From NCBI GenBank assembly GCA_034401135.1, contig JAWZSP010000001.1:4836001-4900000 (forward strand): a stretch of DNA of 64,000 bases. The letters run 5' to 3'. Below, one piece after another: positions 46,402-57,531 of this stretch; position 1 is the stretch's first letter; every line of letters begins with the position of its first letter. The translations under genes were made by a program, and so were the position numbers. The DNA is from Volutella citrinella. Lineage: Eukaryota; Ascomycota; Sordariomycetes; Hypocreales; Nectriaceae. Below the pieces are notes generated by a model that was not told where the DNA came from, did no database searches, and worked only from the letters and a program-made list of their open reading frames with translations.

Positions 46402-48344
46402 TCATAGGAAGGCTGGATCGCCTTTGTCGTTGTCGGATCTGCGTCTCCTCTCAGGCGAGTCGTCGTGGTCCGAATCCCTGACCAGCCCAACCTGCTCCTC
46501 CTCTGTCCGTTGCCGTATAACATCCTGCTGCGGCGCAGGCGACCGGCGGAAGGGGTTGTGGAAGGAGAATTGACGACGGGCCATGTGCGGAGGCGGCGTC
46601 GGGGCGAGGCTCTGTTGCCCGCTGCGGGCGCTACCTGGCGTGGCACCGCGATACTCGGTATCTTGGTTGAATCTGCGCTCCCGCGTGTCTCCGTAGTATG
46701 TGTCGGCCTCGTCGCCCGGCTTCTGCCCCGGAACAGCAATTTCGGTCAGTGGGACCGGGTGCATCGGGTTTCGTGCATGCTCCTTGTCGCTCGCCTCATC
46801 GTATACCTGAGTTGACGCATTGGTCTGCGTGCGTCGACGACCCCTAATCGTGCCGACAATGCTTGAGAAAATGGTGCTTCTATCCTCTTCCTCGTATTCG
46901 TCATCATAGTCTGGAAACCTTGACATGCCGAGTGGAGGATGCTGGTTCTGGTGCTGCTGGTACTGAGTCGGGGTTCGAGGCAGAGGCGGCGGATGAGCGG
47001 AACTCCCGGGAGCGCCGCGGGACGAGGGCGGTGGAGACGTTGCTGCCCTGGACCGTGTACTATACGACCTTGCAGTCATGGTCCTTCTTCGCCTAAGGCC
47101 GTCCCATTCCCATTCGGGCTGGCCATCCTCGCCGATGGGCTCCATGGCTTCCATTCTCTTCTCCTCGTGCAGTCGCTTGAGCTCCTCTGCCTCCATTCTA
47201 AGTCGCCTCTGGGAGATTTGTCGCACGATGGCAGCGGTGCCTCGGATAGCGTCAGCCTTGGGCTCACTTTCCGGCTGTTCCTGTTCGGCAATGGTATGAA
47301 TCTGATCCAGGTTGCCATCAAAGACCTTGGCGTCGGGCACATCCTTGGCAGATTTCGAAAGCTGAAGCAAGACGACGCCGGAGCAAATGGTCAAAAAGCC
47401 GAGTACAACAGTAACAATAGACGAAGCCGTTCCCTTGAAGCCCTGGAAGAGAATAGCAGATGTAATGATGGTGGTACTGGTGAAGTAGACGTAGTAGGTG
47501 GGTGTGACCATGGCGGCGTTGAAGATGTTGAGTGCTTTCTGTAAAGCAAGTTAGCCACCGACAGACAGCATGTGCGAGCGTCATCACTCACATTCAGATA
47601 AATAATCTCGGTAAGTAGTGTCGCTACAACAAAAACGAACAGAACCCAGAAGAACCATTCCTTGTACTGGGGCTTCCCACCAGCCCATGCAATGACGGCA
47701 GCGCCAAGACCTTGAATCGAGACGACGCTTAGACCGCCGACCCAACTGCAGATGGAGATGTACACCAGCATGTTCTTGTTGCCCCATCGCGGGCCAACAA
47801 AGATGGCTGTGACGATGGATCCGACGATGATGACGCCCGCGTATGAGAGAAACCCGGGAGTGATGAAGAACTTCTGCATCCCCTGGATATCCTTGACTGT
47901 GGTGGATTTCGGAGCATTCATGACGATGACGATGGAACCAACGATGCAAAGAAAGCATGCGACTTTGCCCACTATGCTCAAGCGCTCCTTGAGAACGATT
48001 GCCGAGAGGATGGCGCATATGACGACGGCAAGCGCTCCGAGAGGCGTCACCAAGATGGCGTCGGTGAAGGCGTAGGCAACGACGTTGCAGATTTCGCCAA
48101 CAATCATGATAATCATGCCCGTCCACCACCAGAAATTCTTGAGGTATCCGTAACCCTCGCCGGGGACTTCGTTGTATTTCTCATTGGCCTTGAGGAGGCC
48201 CCATTTCTTAAGCACAAAGGATACGCCAATGAAGAGACCAGAACCGACAGCCAATCCAATGCCGACGGCTTTGTGCCATGCTGGGCGGTCACCCTCGTCT
48301 CCGGTAGAGAAGCCGCCGCTCCTCTCGAAGAGGTTGGAGTCCAT
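46402..48344 (-). CDS. NIPA-type magnesium transporter
   Basis: Membrane protein of the NIPA/DUF803 family (drug/metabolite transporter fold), whose animal members carry Mg2+. Minus-strand exons 48344-47592 and 47538-46402 give about 629 residues. Nine or so hydrophobic spans fill the first 340 residues. They include AVGIGLAVGSGLFIGVSFVLKKWGL, the ICNVVAYAFTDAILVTPLGALAVVICAILS core that is the family signature, VGSIVIVMNAP, and KALNIFNAAMVTPTYYVYFT after the intron. The last span is followed by a cytoplasmic tail of about 280 residues. It starts with a Glu/Arg coiled coil (about 375-425) and continues as Ser/Pro/Arg/Gln-rich disordered sequence, as in many filamentous fungal orthologues. Direction of transport and substrate are taken from the family. 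Confidence 0.92.
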
Positions 48345-49739
48345 GGTGCAGAGGAGAGAGGACTAGAAAGCGGAGAGGGTAGCCTCGAGGCCACGGGGAG
48401 GAGATTGGAAGCGGATGTTGGAGCTAGGTCAACGACATGTGTGACGGCGGATCGCGAGTCGAGCAGAGGATGGCAGGAGGAGCAACAGCCAAAGTTTAGG
48501 CGGGAGAAGAGGCTGATGGGCTGGAGTATGCGGCTGAAGGAGGACTCGAGCGGTTGCGACGGGGGCGGCGGAGCTGAAGCGGCGTGCGGAGGGAGGGTCA
48601 GAATGATGCAGGTTCGACAAGGAGAACAAGGCGGAGGAACGACCCGTCAGAGTAGGGGAGACGAGGGGAGAAGGACGACGAGACACCGCGTTGGTACTGC
48701 ACTGCGCTGCGGACGAGAATCCAAAATACCAAGACGACGGGAGGTTTGAGAATGGGAATGAGGATTGGAGGGCGGGAACAGGATTCTAGATTTCGGCTGG
48801 CCGATGCGTCGCAAGCCAGCACCTAGGCGAGGTTCTTTTCCAGTGACTGCCCCGGGCCAGCCAGCGTGCTAAGCTTGCGACGGGGCGGCGGGAGCAACCT
48901 GGAGGTTCCCGCCTAGCGGCCCAGTGAGCCAACCCCCCCTACCTTACCTTTAGCGAGCCCGCCAACATCGAGTCCCGGGGCCTGCTAGGCGGCCCTGTGG
49001 GCCGGGGTCATCCCACCTCACCTTCACCGAAGCCCTCTGGTTCACTGGTTCCCAGGTCCGTACCAACAGAACTGCGCCCCCTGTGCTTCCATCTTGGACA
49101 GGTGGGCGGGCAGCAGTCCAGTGGGGACACATAAGCTGAGGAACCACTGGGCCGGCGCCCACATCCCCGGGGCGATTTCAACAGTTGCCCGGGCTTCCCT
49201 GCTGCGCCGACGCTTGTCGTTGGCTGGCCTGGCGCTTCGTTTCCCGTCACTCGGGCGATGAGCTCGGGGCCAGCATCTATTCGAAATCAAACTACGGCGT
49301 CCTGAAATGAGGTCCGACTAGAATGGCAGGTGTTCCATGACAAAGGAGTCGAGGAGCACATTAGAGCTGCCCGGACATTTCCAACTTCCCACCTTGTACC
49401 AACCCCCTTCGTGTCGTCATTGCTGCTTCGATCTGCGTGGGAGCTAGAAACGGGCCTGGAGTGCCTGGTGGATGCACACCAACTTCTCGTAACGGAAAGG
49501 TACAGGTTGCTAAAGTTAGCACGTCGCAGCTCGCAAAATCTAGGCCGTTGAGAGCCTAAAGGAGCCACCTCGGGGCATGAATGTATCCTGCTGCGCCGTC
49601 CAAGAACGCTGATGAGGGGCCAGGGAAAGCCTGAGCTGAAACTGGGCAGCATGTGCTCTCGCTCGCCCCCCCGCCCCTCGTCTGCATCTTCCAGTGGTCG
49701 CCATCGCGGCCGAGTAGACTGTGCTGGCAGCGGTCCAAT
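48345..49739. other. NIPA promoter and gene-poor flank
   Basis: Upstream of the NIPA gene, GC-rich with purine-rich runs near 48440-48700 (its 5' leader on the minus strand). Open frames look random. No gene is seen. Confidence 0.5.
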
Positions 49740-50640
49740 GCCCAACTCCACTTCCAAGCCACGCAACCTACGCACCTCGGCCGAAGACGACTTGCGCCGA
49801 CGACGTATTCGCCTCCATACTATTAGTGTCTACCCGAATGCGAAGTGCTTGTTTGCGTCGGTCGATCGTTTGCTAATGTTTGCAACATTGGGCAAGAAAA
49901 CATATCCATTTGGTGCTCTGAATGTCATCCATGGCACTGAAGCATTGTTGCGTTTGCGGCTGATCAGTGAGGTCCATACTCAAGGTGTTCATCAGGGCCC
50001 TGTCTGCCTTGGCGTCTGCAAGCTCTCAAGAAGCGGCGTACTGGGGCAGCGGGATCAGCCTATCTTTGGCGCCCCCGATAGCCTCCTAGCGACAGTTTAG
50101 GAAGGTCGCCAAGGATTCGTCGGTGCGCCTCTGTACGTCAGTAGTATGTAGGGCGAGCTGTTGGTTCGTGATGATGTGCTAGACGAAGGGCGGCTGCGGC
50201 TAACGGATGGTCCCTGGAGTCGCGAGTATGTCATCAGTGGCGGTGCACATGCGCGACGGCGATAGGTAGTGAGTTGTTTCAGCAAGTTCAGTTACTAAAC
50301 TACTCTCCGAAATTAAAACTATTACTACTATTCCCATTGAGCCAAGCGTGTATTTCTTCCAGAGCATCCAAATCATTCTTCGGGACCGATCAGGAAAGCG
50401 GCATACGTCATCGACATTCACCTAGGCTAGTTCATAACGATATCAACCCAGAAATATTATGATTGATGGGGAATCTCCGGTCATTATCGAATTTCATTTT
50501 TTCTGGCGCCATGATGAAAGTTTGGATGGCGTCGGGCGAACATCTGAGTGGTTTGATGAAGACATTCAATGCCCTCCATATGCTTGTATTCATCAAGACC
50601 CTGACGGGCCTTACCCAGCTTCCCTTTCATCAAACTGAGG
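49740..50640 (+). pseudogene. Decayed fungal protein-kinase-like gene
   Basis: The stretch 50427-50453 reads LVHNDINPE, the catalytic loop of a fungal kinase-like family. The expected continuation appears one frame over from 50457: IMIDGESPVIIEFHFFWRHD, then ESLDGVGRTSEWFDEDI, before a stop at 50635-50637. A one-base loss around 50451-50456 would explain the break. In intact members I would expect HNDINPxNIMxD...PVIIDFDS, so the second aspartate of the metal-binding motif is also altered (IEF). Upstream, an open frame from 49740 to about 50097 (RIRLHTISVYPNAKCLFASV...) may be part of the same gene's N-terminal half; that link is weaker. Probably non-functional. Confidence 0.5.
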
Positions 50641-51771
50641 CACATCCTTCATCAGTGGTTTTGCGTGTCTTGTCAAAATAAAACCTGTGATTCCCCTTCG
50701 TTGACCTGGCAGCCTTGGTAGCTTGTGATGAGCGCATGTGGGTTTTGCTTCCAAATCTCACAGTTGCGGACCTCCGCGAGCACACTATCTGCAATACGGT
50801 TCACCAGGGGCTTTGAATGAGAGCGGCCATATGAGATCAGGCTTGGTCGTTTGATGTGTATATTGCTGGGCAGCGAATCAGGTGCGACAGTACATTCTGA
50901 TGTACAGAGGGGGCTGTACGCAGCAGTTGGGATTAAGATGACCTTCGTGAGGTGTCGTTTGTCAATGACTGAGGCTGCACATCGAGTCTTGATGACACCA
51001 TGATAGATATCTCTGCCGCTCTGGTAGACGACCAAAGTACCCATGAATTACTCTCTTTGTCTTACGCCTCATTGTGCTCAAGCACATCTGGGCGGTCCTC
51101 AAGTCGTATCTGGGCTACAGTGAGTAGGGTGGTGTTCAAATCGATCGATAATAAGCAAGCTGTAGCCTTACAACTAGAATTCCCACTATTCGTTATAGTA
51201 TATGAAGTTCTCTGGTAGAGTATCTCTACACCATAGCATGTGGTGGGTGTCGACAAGTGCCTACCCGCGCCAATTCTGTAAAGTGTCCTTGATCAGCCCC
51301 CATTTCCCTGATCCCTCGTTGAGTAATAACACACACACATTACATCTCTGCGCTCTTGCCTATCCTGGTATGCCGCGAATTGTGTCGGTGTGTCCTGGCC
51401 TTCGGCGGCAGCCATCCTTGCGGCTGCGGATCGATTGGACGAGAATGATGGATAGCTGGCATGGTGTCTTGGAGTTTCAGGCCTCGCTATCCTCTCATTC
51501 CGACGATCTGCTAGGGCCTCTGTAACCTTTTGTTTCGCCAGTTTGGTTTCAAACACTTGTCTCGCTGCTAGCCCCACGGCCGCTCCACTTGGCACTTGTC
51601 TGAGGTGTCTCAACTATCCCCAATGCACTAAATATTACTATGCTGGGAAGTCTCAATGAATCTTGGATGATATGGGGTATCTCATTCTTCGTCATGATAT
51701 ATAAGTATATAGAAAATGCCGTGTTTGTGCATCGACTGCCTCTGCTACACCTCTGATTCATGTCTCATTAA
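50641..51771. other. Gene-poor region
   Basis: Several interrupted short frames on both strands with no recognisable protein. May contain more relic sequence of the kinase-like gene or old repeats, but I cannot support any call. Confidence 0.4.
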
Positions 51772-52888
51772 TTATGGCAGGATATTATCCAGCCATAGCC
51801 TCACGCGATCCTTGAGAGGACCCTGGGACTCCTTGTCTACCTGCCGGAGCAGGTGAGGCTTCAGGACGGTCCTCTTCTCTTCGGCTCCCGATGCTTCTGG
51901 TTGACGCAGCTTGGCGCTGTAGCGATGCAGTTGTCCCGTAATTGTGTCGGCGCGCACTGTCCTCTCCGACTTGAAGACGGCCGTCCTCCCGGTTAGTTGC
52001 TCTATCCATGCCGAAAAGGTCTTGGCCTTGGTATCGGGATCCTCAAAGTTGTACTTCTTGCAGCTGGAAGGGTTGGCTTGCAGGAAGGCGAATACAGCCG
52101 CCGAGTCTGCTTCGCTGATCTGCCCCGCGAACCGTGCCCGAAAGTCAAGAGTCGCGTGGATTACGTCGTTCCTGGTCCTGATGTCCATTTGCCGAACCAT
52201 GTCTTCGGTTCCCTTGTCCATCACCCGGCCGGTTGCCCGCAATGCGGTTTGGTTGAGTATTTTGATCCAAGTGCTCGTTGGGTCAGCGCGGGCATCTCTG
52301 GCTGCTGGGAGCGGCAATGGAGAACCCGAGTCCAGGCGGCGTAACCGCTTCACGCCATTCGCAACGCCGCCGTGGCTGACCTCTGCGTTTGGACCTGCAG
52401 CCGGCGACGGGCTTCGGCGTCGTTTCCCCAGAGCAGGCCGGTGGGCCGGGGCCGAAGGCTCCGAGTAGTCATCGACGACATCCGCTTCTTCCGTCCACTC
52501 TTCCTCCTCCTCTTCCTCCTCCTCGTCTACCTCACCGACGGACTCGGAACAGTCTCGCGATGACTCGCCAGATCCCGACTCGTCCTAGGCTGAGGTTAGT
52601 GATGATAGCGCGCGCGCGGGTTCAACGGGTTTGGCGTGTGATGGATGGGGAGGGTGGGCTGGAGGAACGGGCCGGGTCGGGTTGGGGGCTGAGAGTCTAG
52701 AGATGCTACAATACCTCGTCTGTGGCGGATGTTGTTGCAGCCTTGCGCTTTTGCTGCTCGTGATGCTGCTGGAAAATAGTAAGCAGGGTCACGAGAGCGG
52801 CGGCCTCGATGCGGTCGGTGTGCTCATCGTCGTCGATGATGATGTCCCTCAGGATGAGGTCCTGGACCCGCGGGTCGAGGCCATCCAT
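51772..52888 (-). CDS. Uncharacterised acidic/basic protein
   Basis: Two minus-strand exons (52888-52715 and 52584-51772) join in phase to give about 328 residues. I do not recognise the family. The N-terminal 58 residues are helical and acidic (MDGLDPRVQDLILRDIIIDD, then TDRIEAAALVTLLTIFQQHH). The middle is low complexity with a run of nine Glu (about residues 77-85) followed by a basic KRRRSPSP patch that could be a nuclear localisation signal. The last 180 residues look folded: STWIKILNQTALRATGRVMD, then VIHATLDFRARFAGQISEAD, FLQANPSSCKKYNFEDP and LKDRVRLWLDNILP. The acidic-then-basic organisation suggests a nuclear or chromatin role, which is speculation. The start was chosen because the first exon's ATG opens a compact amphipathic helix and the donor GTATTG is acceptable. 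Confidence 0.6.
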
Positions 52889-54297
52889 CCTAGCTGGTAG
52901 CAGACGACGACTATCGCAGTCGCGCGATGTGCGCTGGGTGACGAGGGATTGTGAGGTGCCTGCTCAGGCCATGACCATGACAGCCAGGTCAGGTCGGTAA
53001 CTCGGTATGTGGCAGTGGAGTGGAGTGGCGGGAGGATTAGTCCGCGAGTGGGCGGAGAGTGAAACAGCAGGCTACAGCGGGTGCAGCGAGCCGCCGATCG
53101 CCTCCACTGGCCTGGCTCCTCGGTCGGCACGGATGAAGCCAGCCCCCGTTGCTTGCCGCGGCCCCCAAAGCCATGCGAGCCATGCGAGACCGAGGTGGCC
53201 AATCAGGGGCGGCGGGTCATTGTTGCCAGACACGTCCCGTTTCCACAGACCCTAGACCAGACGACTGAGCGTGCGGCAAAGTGACAGAGAGACACGCACG
53301 GGCGGCCACATTCGCGGGGAGGATTCGAATGCCGGTAAACTCTGGTTTTGCTTTCTGGCCTCGCGCGCCTATCATGCTCTAAGCCTGTAAAACCGCCGGC
53401 GGTTGGGAGTGGGCCCGTGGATTTACCAACGAGGTTTTAACTCTATTAACCTTGTGATGGTGGCGACCAAGACGGGAAAGACTCTGAAAATAGAAGGAAT
53501 AGTAAAATAGTAAGCAGATATCCACAACGTACCCTGCCTTGGCGGACATCACATATTGCTACCTAGGTAATTAGGTGGTTTTCGTCTGGGGCCATTTTTA
53601 AAATGTTCGCCGACTTGGCATCGAAACCCGCCATCAATCCTGGACTATCCACAAGTGATGGCCCTAGTCCTGCATACATGCCTGTTGGTATGCTCCCTAC
53701 CTCTCTATGTTGTAGTAAACAATCTGCTGCACGTTGCTTGGACTGGTAAGATTAGAGGATGTTTCGCCATAGGAAGCGGATCCCCGGGGGCTCCTCTGAG
53801 ACCCAGCCCATTCCCCAACGGGCCTCGCGACGGTCAGACTCTAAAAGCCTCTTGCGCTTCATCTGCCCTACGAAACTCCTCGGCCCTACCAAAGGCTTAC
53901 CATGAGTCGCATCCTGCGACTTGCATGGGGGCCTGGTCAATCGCACTGACTAGGCCTGCATCGTGGGCACAGATGCGACTCCTTCAGCCCTGGGCCGCCC
54001 AGCATGTATGGACATAGACTGGGTATGAGTGGCCAATGTGAAGACTGGCAGCGAGTAGTAGTAAAACTAGCTGAGGACATTGATCAGCACGGCCCCCATC
54101 AGATAGTTCGTAATGTAGTTAAGTAGCACATGCAACCCATCAGGCCCGACCCTGTCTCTTTCTCGCTCCTTTTGGTGTTGTCTCTCCCTCGCTGGCTCAA
54201 GCTTGCTCACCTTCATTCGCGCCATTGACTGGCAGCAGAAAAGTTGTTCCTGCAGGCTCTCTTCACATCTGTTTTCACTCCTGTTCTTCAGTCCAAC
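52889..54297. other. Divergent intergenic region
   Basis: 1.4 kb between the unknown gene (minus) and the CFEM-like gene (plus). Part of it (about 53440-53640) is AT-rich. A short ORF at 54130-54228 encodes a hydrophobic stretch (VSFSLLLVLSLP) and may be an upstream ORF of the next gene. No other gene is seen. Confidence 0.45.
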
Positions 54298-55355
54298 ATG
54301 GCCCATCCCAACGCCGCCAAGCTGGCGGAAGACATTCCAAAATGCTGGCAAGACTGCTTCAAAATGGGAATTGCCGCCACCGGCTGCGAGACTGGCAACT
54401 GGGACTGCATATGCTATGAGAAAAACGGCCCTAATAATCACCAAACTATTCGAGATAGCATGTACGAATGCATGGACAATAAGATTCGTGCAATGGGATC
54501 CAAGGCCAACTGCACCGAAGAGGAGACTTTCCGTACGTGAGGCCCCTACAGCTCGTGCGGTCTCGTTGAGATACGAGCCCAAGACTTACTTTTTCTGTTT
54601 TAGATATGAACCAGAACTACTGGAAGATCTGTGAACAGTATTGGGAAACATACGGCACCGCAACAGAGCCCGGCACAAAGGCGCCAGCACCAACCGCGTC
54701 GCCAAGGGTATCGGCCTCGACTACTTTTGGGACATATACGCTGCCTACATCCGTGTCAGGGGAGGCGGACCGAGTAACGGGTGGAGGTTTACCAGCGGCA
54801 ACCGAGGCGGTGAATACAGCGCCCGGCGCCAACGAGCTCTCGACAGGCGCCAAGGCAGGCATTGGAATCGGCATTGCTCTTGGTGTCATCATCACGGCGC
54901 TTGTACTCTTTTTCTTCAGACGCGAGCGACAAAAACGACAGATCCTGGAGGACAAGATCCGACAGCAGCAGGAGGAGATGCAGGCGAGGGGAGGAGGAGG
55001 GTGGTTCAAGGAGAGCAACTATGTTGCGGAGATGGAGGGCGATCGACCCCATTGCGAAGAACTTCGAGGCGACATGCGAACTCCCGAGTTGCCCGATAAG
55101 CTTCCTGTCGCGGTCACCAACATGCAGGCCATCCCGACCACGAATAGAGATGATGGAGCGGCCAGCACAAGCCCCATTAGCTCGATCGACCGGAGCTCCC
55201 CGGAATTTACGTCTGCCAATCCTGCACGGAACACCGTTCTGACCTCTGAGATGCCTTCACGAGTGTCACAAGACTCTGGCGAGTCGAGACGACATATGAT
55301 AATGAGCCAGGTATCAAGCGATATTGGGAACTCACCGGACTTGAGCAGGCGGTGA
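54298..55355 (+). CDS. CFEM-like cysteine-rich single-span membrane protein
   Basis: Exons 54298-54532 and 54604-55355 give about 328 residues. The N-terminal 90 residues hold eight cysteines in CFEM-like spacing: PKCWQDC, ATGC, WDCIC, YEC, ANC and KIC (the last after the intron). CFEM domains bind haem or act at the cell surface; the aspartate that normally coordinates haem, three residues before the fourth cysteine, is Asn here. A Thr/Ser/Pro-rich segment (about 100-170) precedes one transmembrane span (about 180-203, AGIGIGIALGVIITALVLFFF) and a basic, then acidic, cytoplasmic tail with a coiled coil (RRERQKRQILEDKIRQQQEEM). No signal peptide is present at the chosen ATG, and the frame is closed upstream without another ATG. 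A missed 5' exon is possible. Function is not known. Confidence 0.7.
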
Positions 55356-55964
55356 TGTATGATGAATGCGAGGCCGAAACACGGACTTACCCGTTGGTTT
55401 TTTTCTTCTTTCTTTCTCTTACGTTCTAAACAGAGAACATGGTTGGGTTTCAAGACATTTTAAGCAAAGGGAGTTCTGGTAGGGGTTTGAACTTGCTCTG
55501 TACGAGCGCCATTGGGGATAGAGGCTGCCACCATTTATCATGTATTGGCTCCATGAGGGGCTTAGTTCAGGAGGTGCAGGGACTCTTCCGCACATCTCTT
55601 CTATTTTATATACCTTAAATGCATATAAGAAGAACGAAATTTCAAGTAGTAAAGGCTGAGATATTCGGGATCGATTGCTACGGTATTGACGACATTGCCT
55701 CTGATGCGGGAAGGACGTGCGGAGGAAACTGGCAACCAACCTGAGCAATAGCACAATTACTGTTGATACTGGAGCCTTACTGGCGCGTGTTTATGATAGG
55801 AACGAAAATTTGCGAAAGCAAAAGTGGCTTTGGCCGGAGAAGCCCTTGACCAAGCTATTATTACGTACTACTTAATTCCGGTTCCCTTCACAGAGAATCA
55901 TGAAAGAGCAATGCGCCTACATTAGGCACACATAGAGTCTCTGGCCTCGAACATTGACAGGACA
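55356..55964. other. Convergent intergenic region
   Basis: 3' end of the CFEM-like gene and flank of the next minus-strand hypothetical gene. Pyrimidine-rich near 55395-55430. No gene is seen. Confidence 0.5.
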
Positions 55965-56309
55965 CTAGGTAATCTTGTAATTGGCATGATCGAGGTTCAT
56001 TCTCCCAATCCTCAAGGCCTCTTCGCCGTCGTCAAGAACTCTCCTGGCATCTCCATCGATTTCCTCCCCTAGACTCTGCTTGAAACGATCAATATCGAAT
56101 GTGAGGTTGGCCATGTCCGCCTCGTAAAGCGAGAGTTCAACCCGAATCTCGCTTCTCCAATTGTCCATCCTCGATCGGAATGAACGGGAACGCTCCCCGG
56201 CTTCCCGGACGGGCTGATAGTTCAGTTCGTCGCAGATGAGCACCCACCGAGTCTCCATCAGACTGCTCGATCGACGGATGTTGTCCGCGTACTCTTCAGA
56301 ACTGCTCAT
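55965..56309 (-). CDS. Hypothetical small helical protein
   Basis: A frame of 114 residues beginning MSSSEEYADNIRRSSSLMET. It is rich in charged residues and predicted to be mostly helical (RFKQSLGEEIDGDARRVLDD, EEALRIGRMNLDHANYKIT), so it could form a coiled coil. The frame is open upstream to 56537, where an ATG would give a 190-residue protein; that N-terminal part has unremarkable composition, so I prefer the shorter form. No homology is recognised, and the gene may not be real. Confidence 0.35.
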   Translation of the reverse strand: MSSSEEYADNIRRSSSLMETRWVLICDELNYQPVREAGERSRSFRSRMDNWRSEIRVELSLYEADMANLTFDIDRFKQSLGEEIDGDARRVLDDGEEALRIGRMNLDHANYKIT

Positions 56310-56883
56310 GCTGAAAGTTCGCAAAACTCTAGATTCAGCCCGTATGTTGGTCTTGAAGTGGGAAGTCGCAACTTTTGCTGTGATGTTCAAGGGGGAAGAG
56401 CCGAACAGGCAGAGACTTGGTTCCAAGATTTTATGTGTGCTTTTGCCGTAATGATGGCCTGCGACGTGTGGAATTTCCGCTGTGATGCTCTGCCCGTGGT
56501 TTATTACATGTAGCTTTCTCATACGCATTGACTGCATGTGGACGGCGAGGGGCTCGACGCAGATCCAGTTGCACAGTGACGAGCACTAGGTAGCTCAGTA
56601 TCAGACAGCTGTCAGAACTGTCAGACGTACATTCACCACCTCGAATATTCCAAGACGGTCTTTTTGACGTGAGCCACTCGCGTTTCCTAACGAACTGTGG
56701 TTCTATAATTGAATCTATATATTACAAAGGCCGCAAACACACCTGCCTTGGTTTGCAGACAACCATGGTATCCACCACCATTTGATCATTAAATATTATC
56801 ATGTGCCATGCCACTCCTCCTTATATGCAATCGCTAAGACATGACAGGGAAAGAAGCAAAACGCACAAACGTCAGGCTGGTCG
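56310..56883. other. Intergenic region
   Basis: Between two minus-strand genes. AT-rich around 56700-56800. No gene is seen. Confidence 0.5.
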
Positions 56884-57531
56884 CTATGCACTAGACTGCG
56901 TTGAACGCAGCTTGGAAAGATACATCCACCCCAATAGTACAGGTACCACGGCGAGCAGGATCCACCAGAGCTCAAGAGTGAGCTTGGTTGTGAGCCAGTG
57001 AGGCACAAGACGGCTGATGGTGGACCGATGCGAACACTTGCTTGTGCCATACACCAGACAACCGAGACCCTCCCGCGATTCGCATTCAACGTGTTCACGG
57101 CGTCGTTGCATGAGTAACCTTTGGGCAAGGGGTTAGCACACAATGCCAAACTGACCCGAACGGGGACGAGTCTTAACTTACGGAACGCTGCCCCGACAGA
57201 ATCTCAAATCGCTGCCCAGATCACACCGCCGGTCGTTGGGGCATTCCAGATGCAGTGACCGCCGTTCAATGAGCCACTCTATTTTTAGTCGGACACCAGT
57301 GTAGACGAGACTGTAGAAATACGAGTTGGTGTGCTTGAGCGAGAGGGCATCTGGGTAGATGAGATTGCGCGCGATGGCGAGGTGAATCTCGGTGGGGAGC
57401 GACATGAACGTAGTCTTAGGCGAGCCCACAGCAGCAGCATCCTGTACGGCATCTGCGGCGAGCTTGGCTCCGGGATGGGTCTCGGCGCCGGCCCGGGAGG
57501 TGGGGCGGCGGGAACGGAGGAGGGCGGCCAT
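56884..57531 (-). CDS. Small F-box protein with C-terminal membrane span
   Basis: Minus-strand exons 57531-57182 and 57118-56884 give about 194 residues. The F-box core is at about 40-80 (FMSLPTEIHLAIARNLIYPDALSLKHTNSYFYSL), beginning with the usual LPxEIxxxIxxxL pattern; F-box proteins link substrates to the SCF ubiquitin ligase. Then follow VRLKIEWLIERRSLHLECPNDRRCDLGSDLRFC and, across the intron, RRREHVECESREGLGCLVYG. Conserved-looking cysteines suggest a small structured module after the F-box. The C terminus is one hydrophobic span (LELWWILLAVVPVLLGWMYL, about 163-182) with a short basic tail, so it may be tail-anchored. The frame is open upstream to 57714; the ATG at 57531 is preferred because the extra 61 residues look random. 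Targets are unknown. Confidence 0.7.

Noticed and set aside
47752..48075. 107-codon plus-strand frame opposite the NIPA gene
   Set aside because: Antisense of membrane-span coding sequence (Met/Thr-rich), no support.
48429..48749. Open frames upstream of NIPA on both strands
   Set aside because: They lie in the 5' leader of the NIPA gene and have low-complexity composition.
50673..51044. 123-codon minus-strand frame downstream of the kinase relic
   Set aside because: No motif and no clean start; may be part of decayed sequence but cannot be supported.
53318..53332. TTCGAAT-type sequence resembling a tRNA B-box
   Set aside because: The flanking bases do not form a T-stem or acceptor stem; no tRNA cloverleaf can be drawn here or at the similar motif near 12603.
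53655..54017. 120-codon plus-strand frame with a hydrophobic start
   Set aside because: It begins like a membrane span, but the rest is unstructured with random composition and no homology that I recognise.
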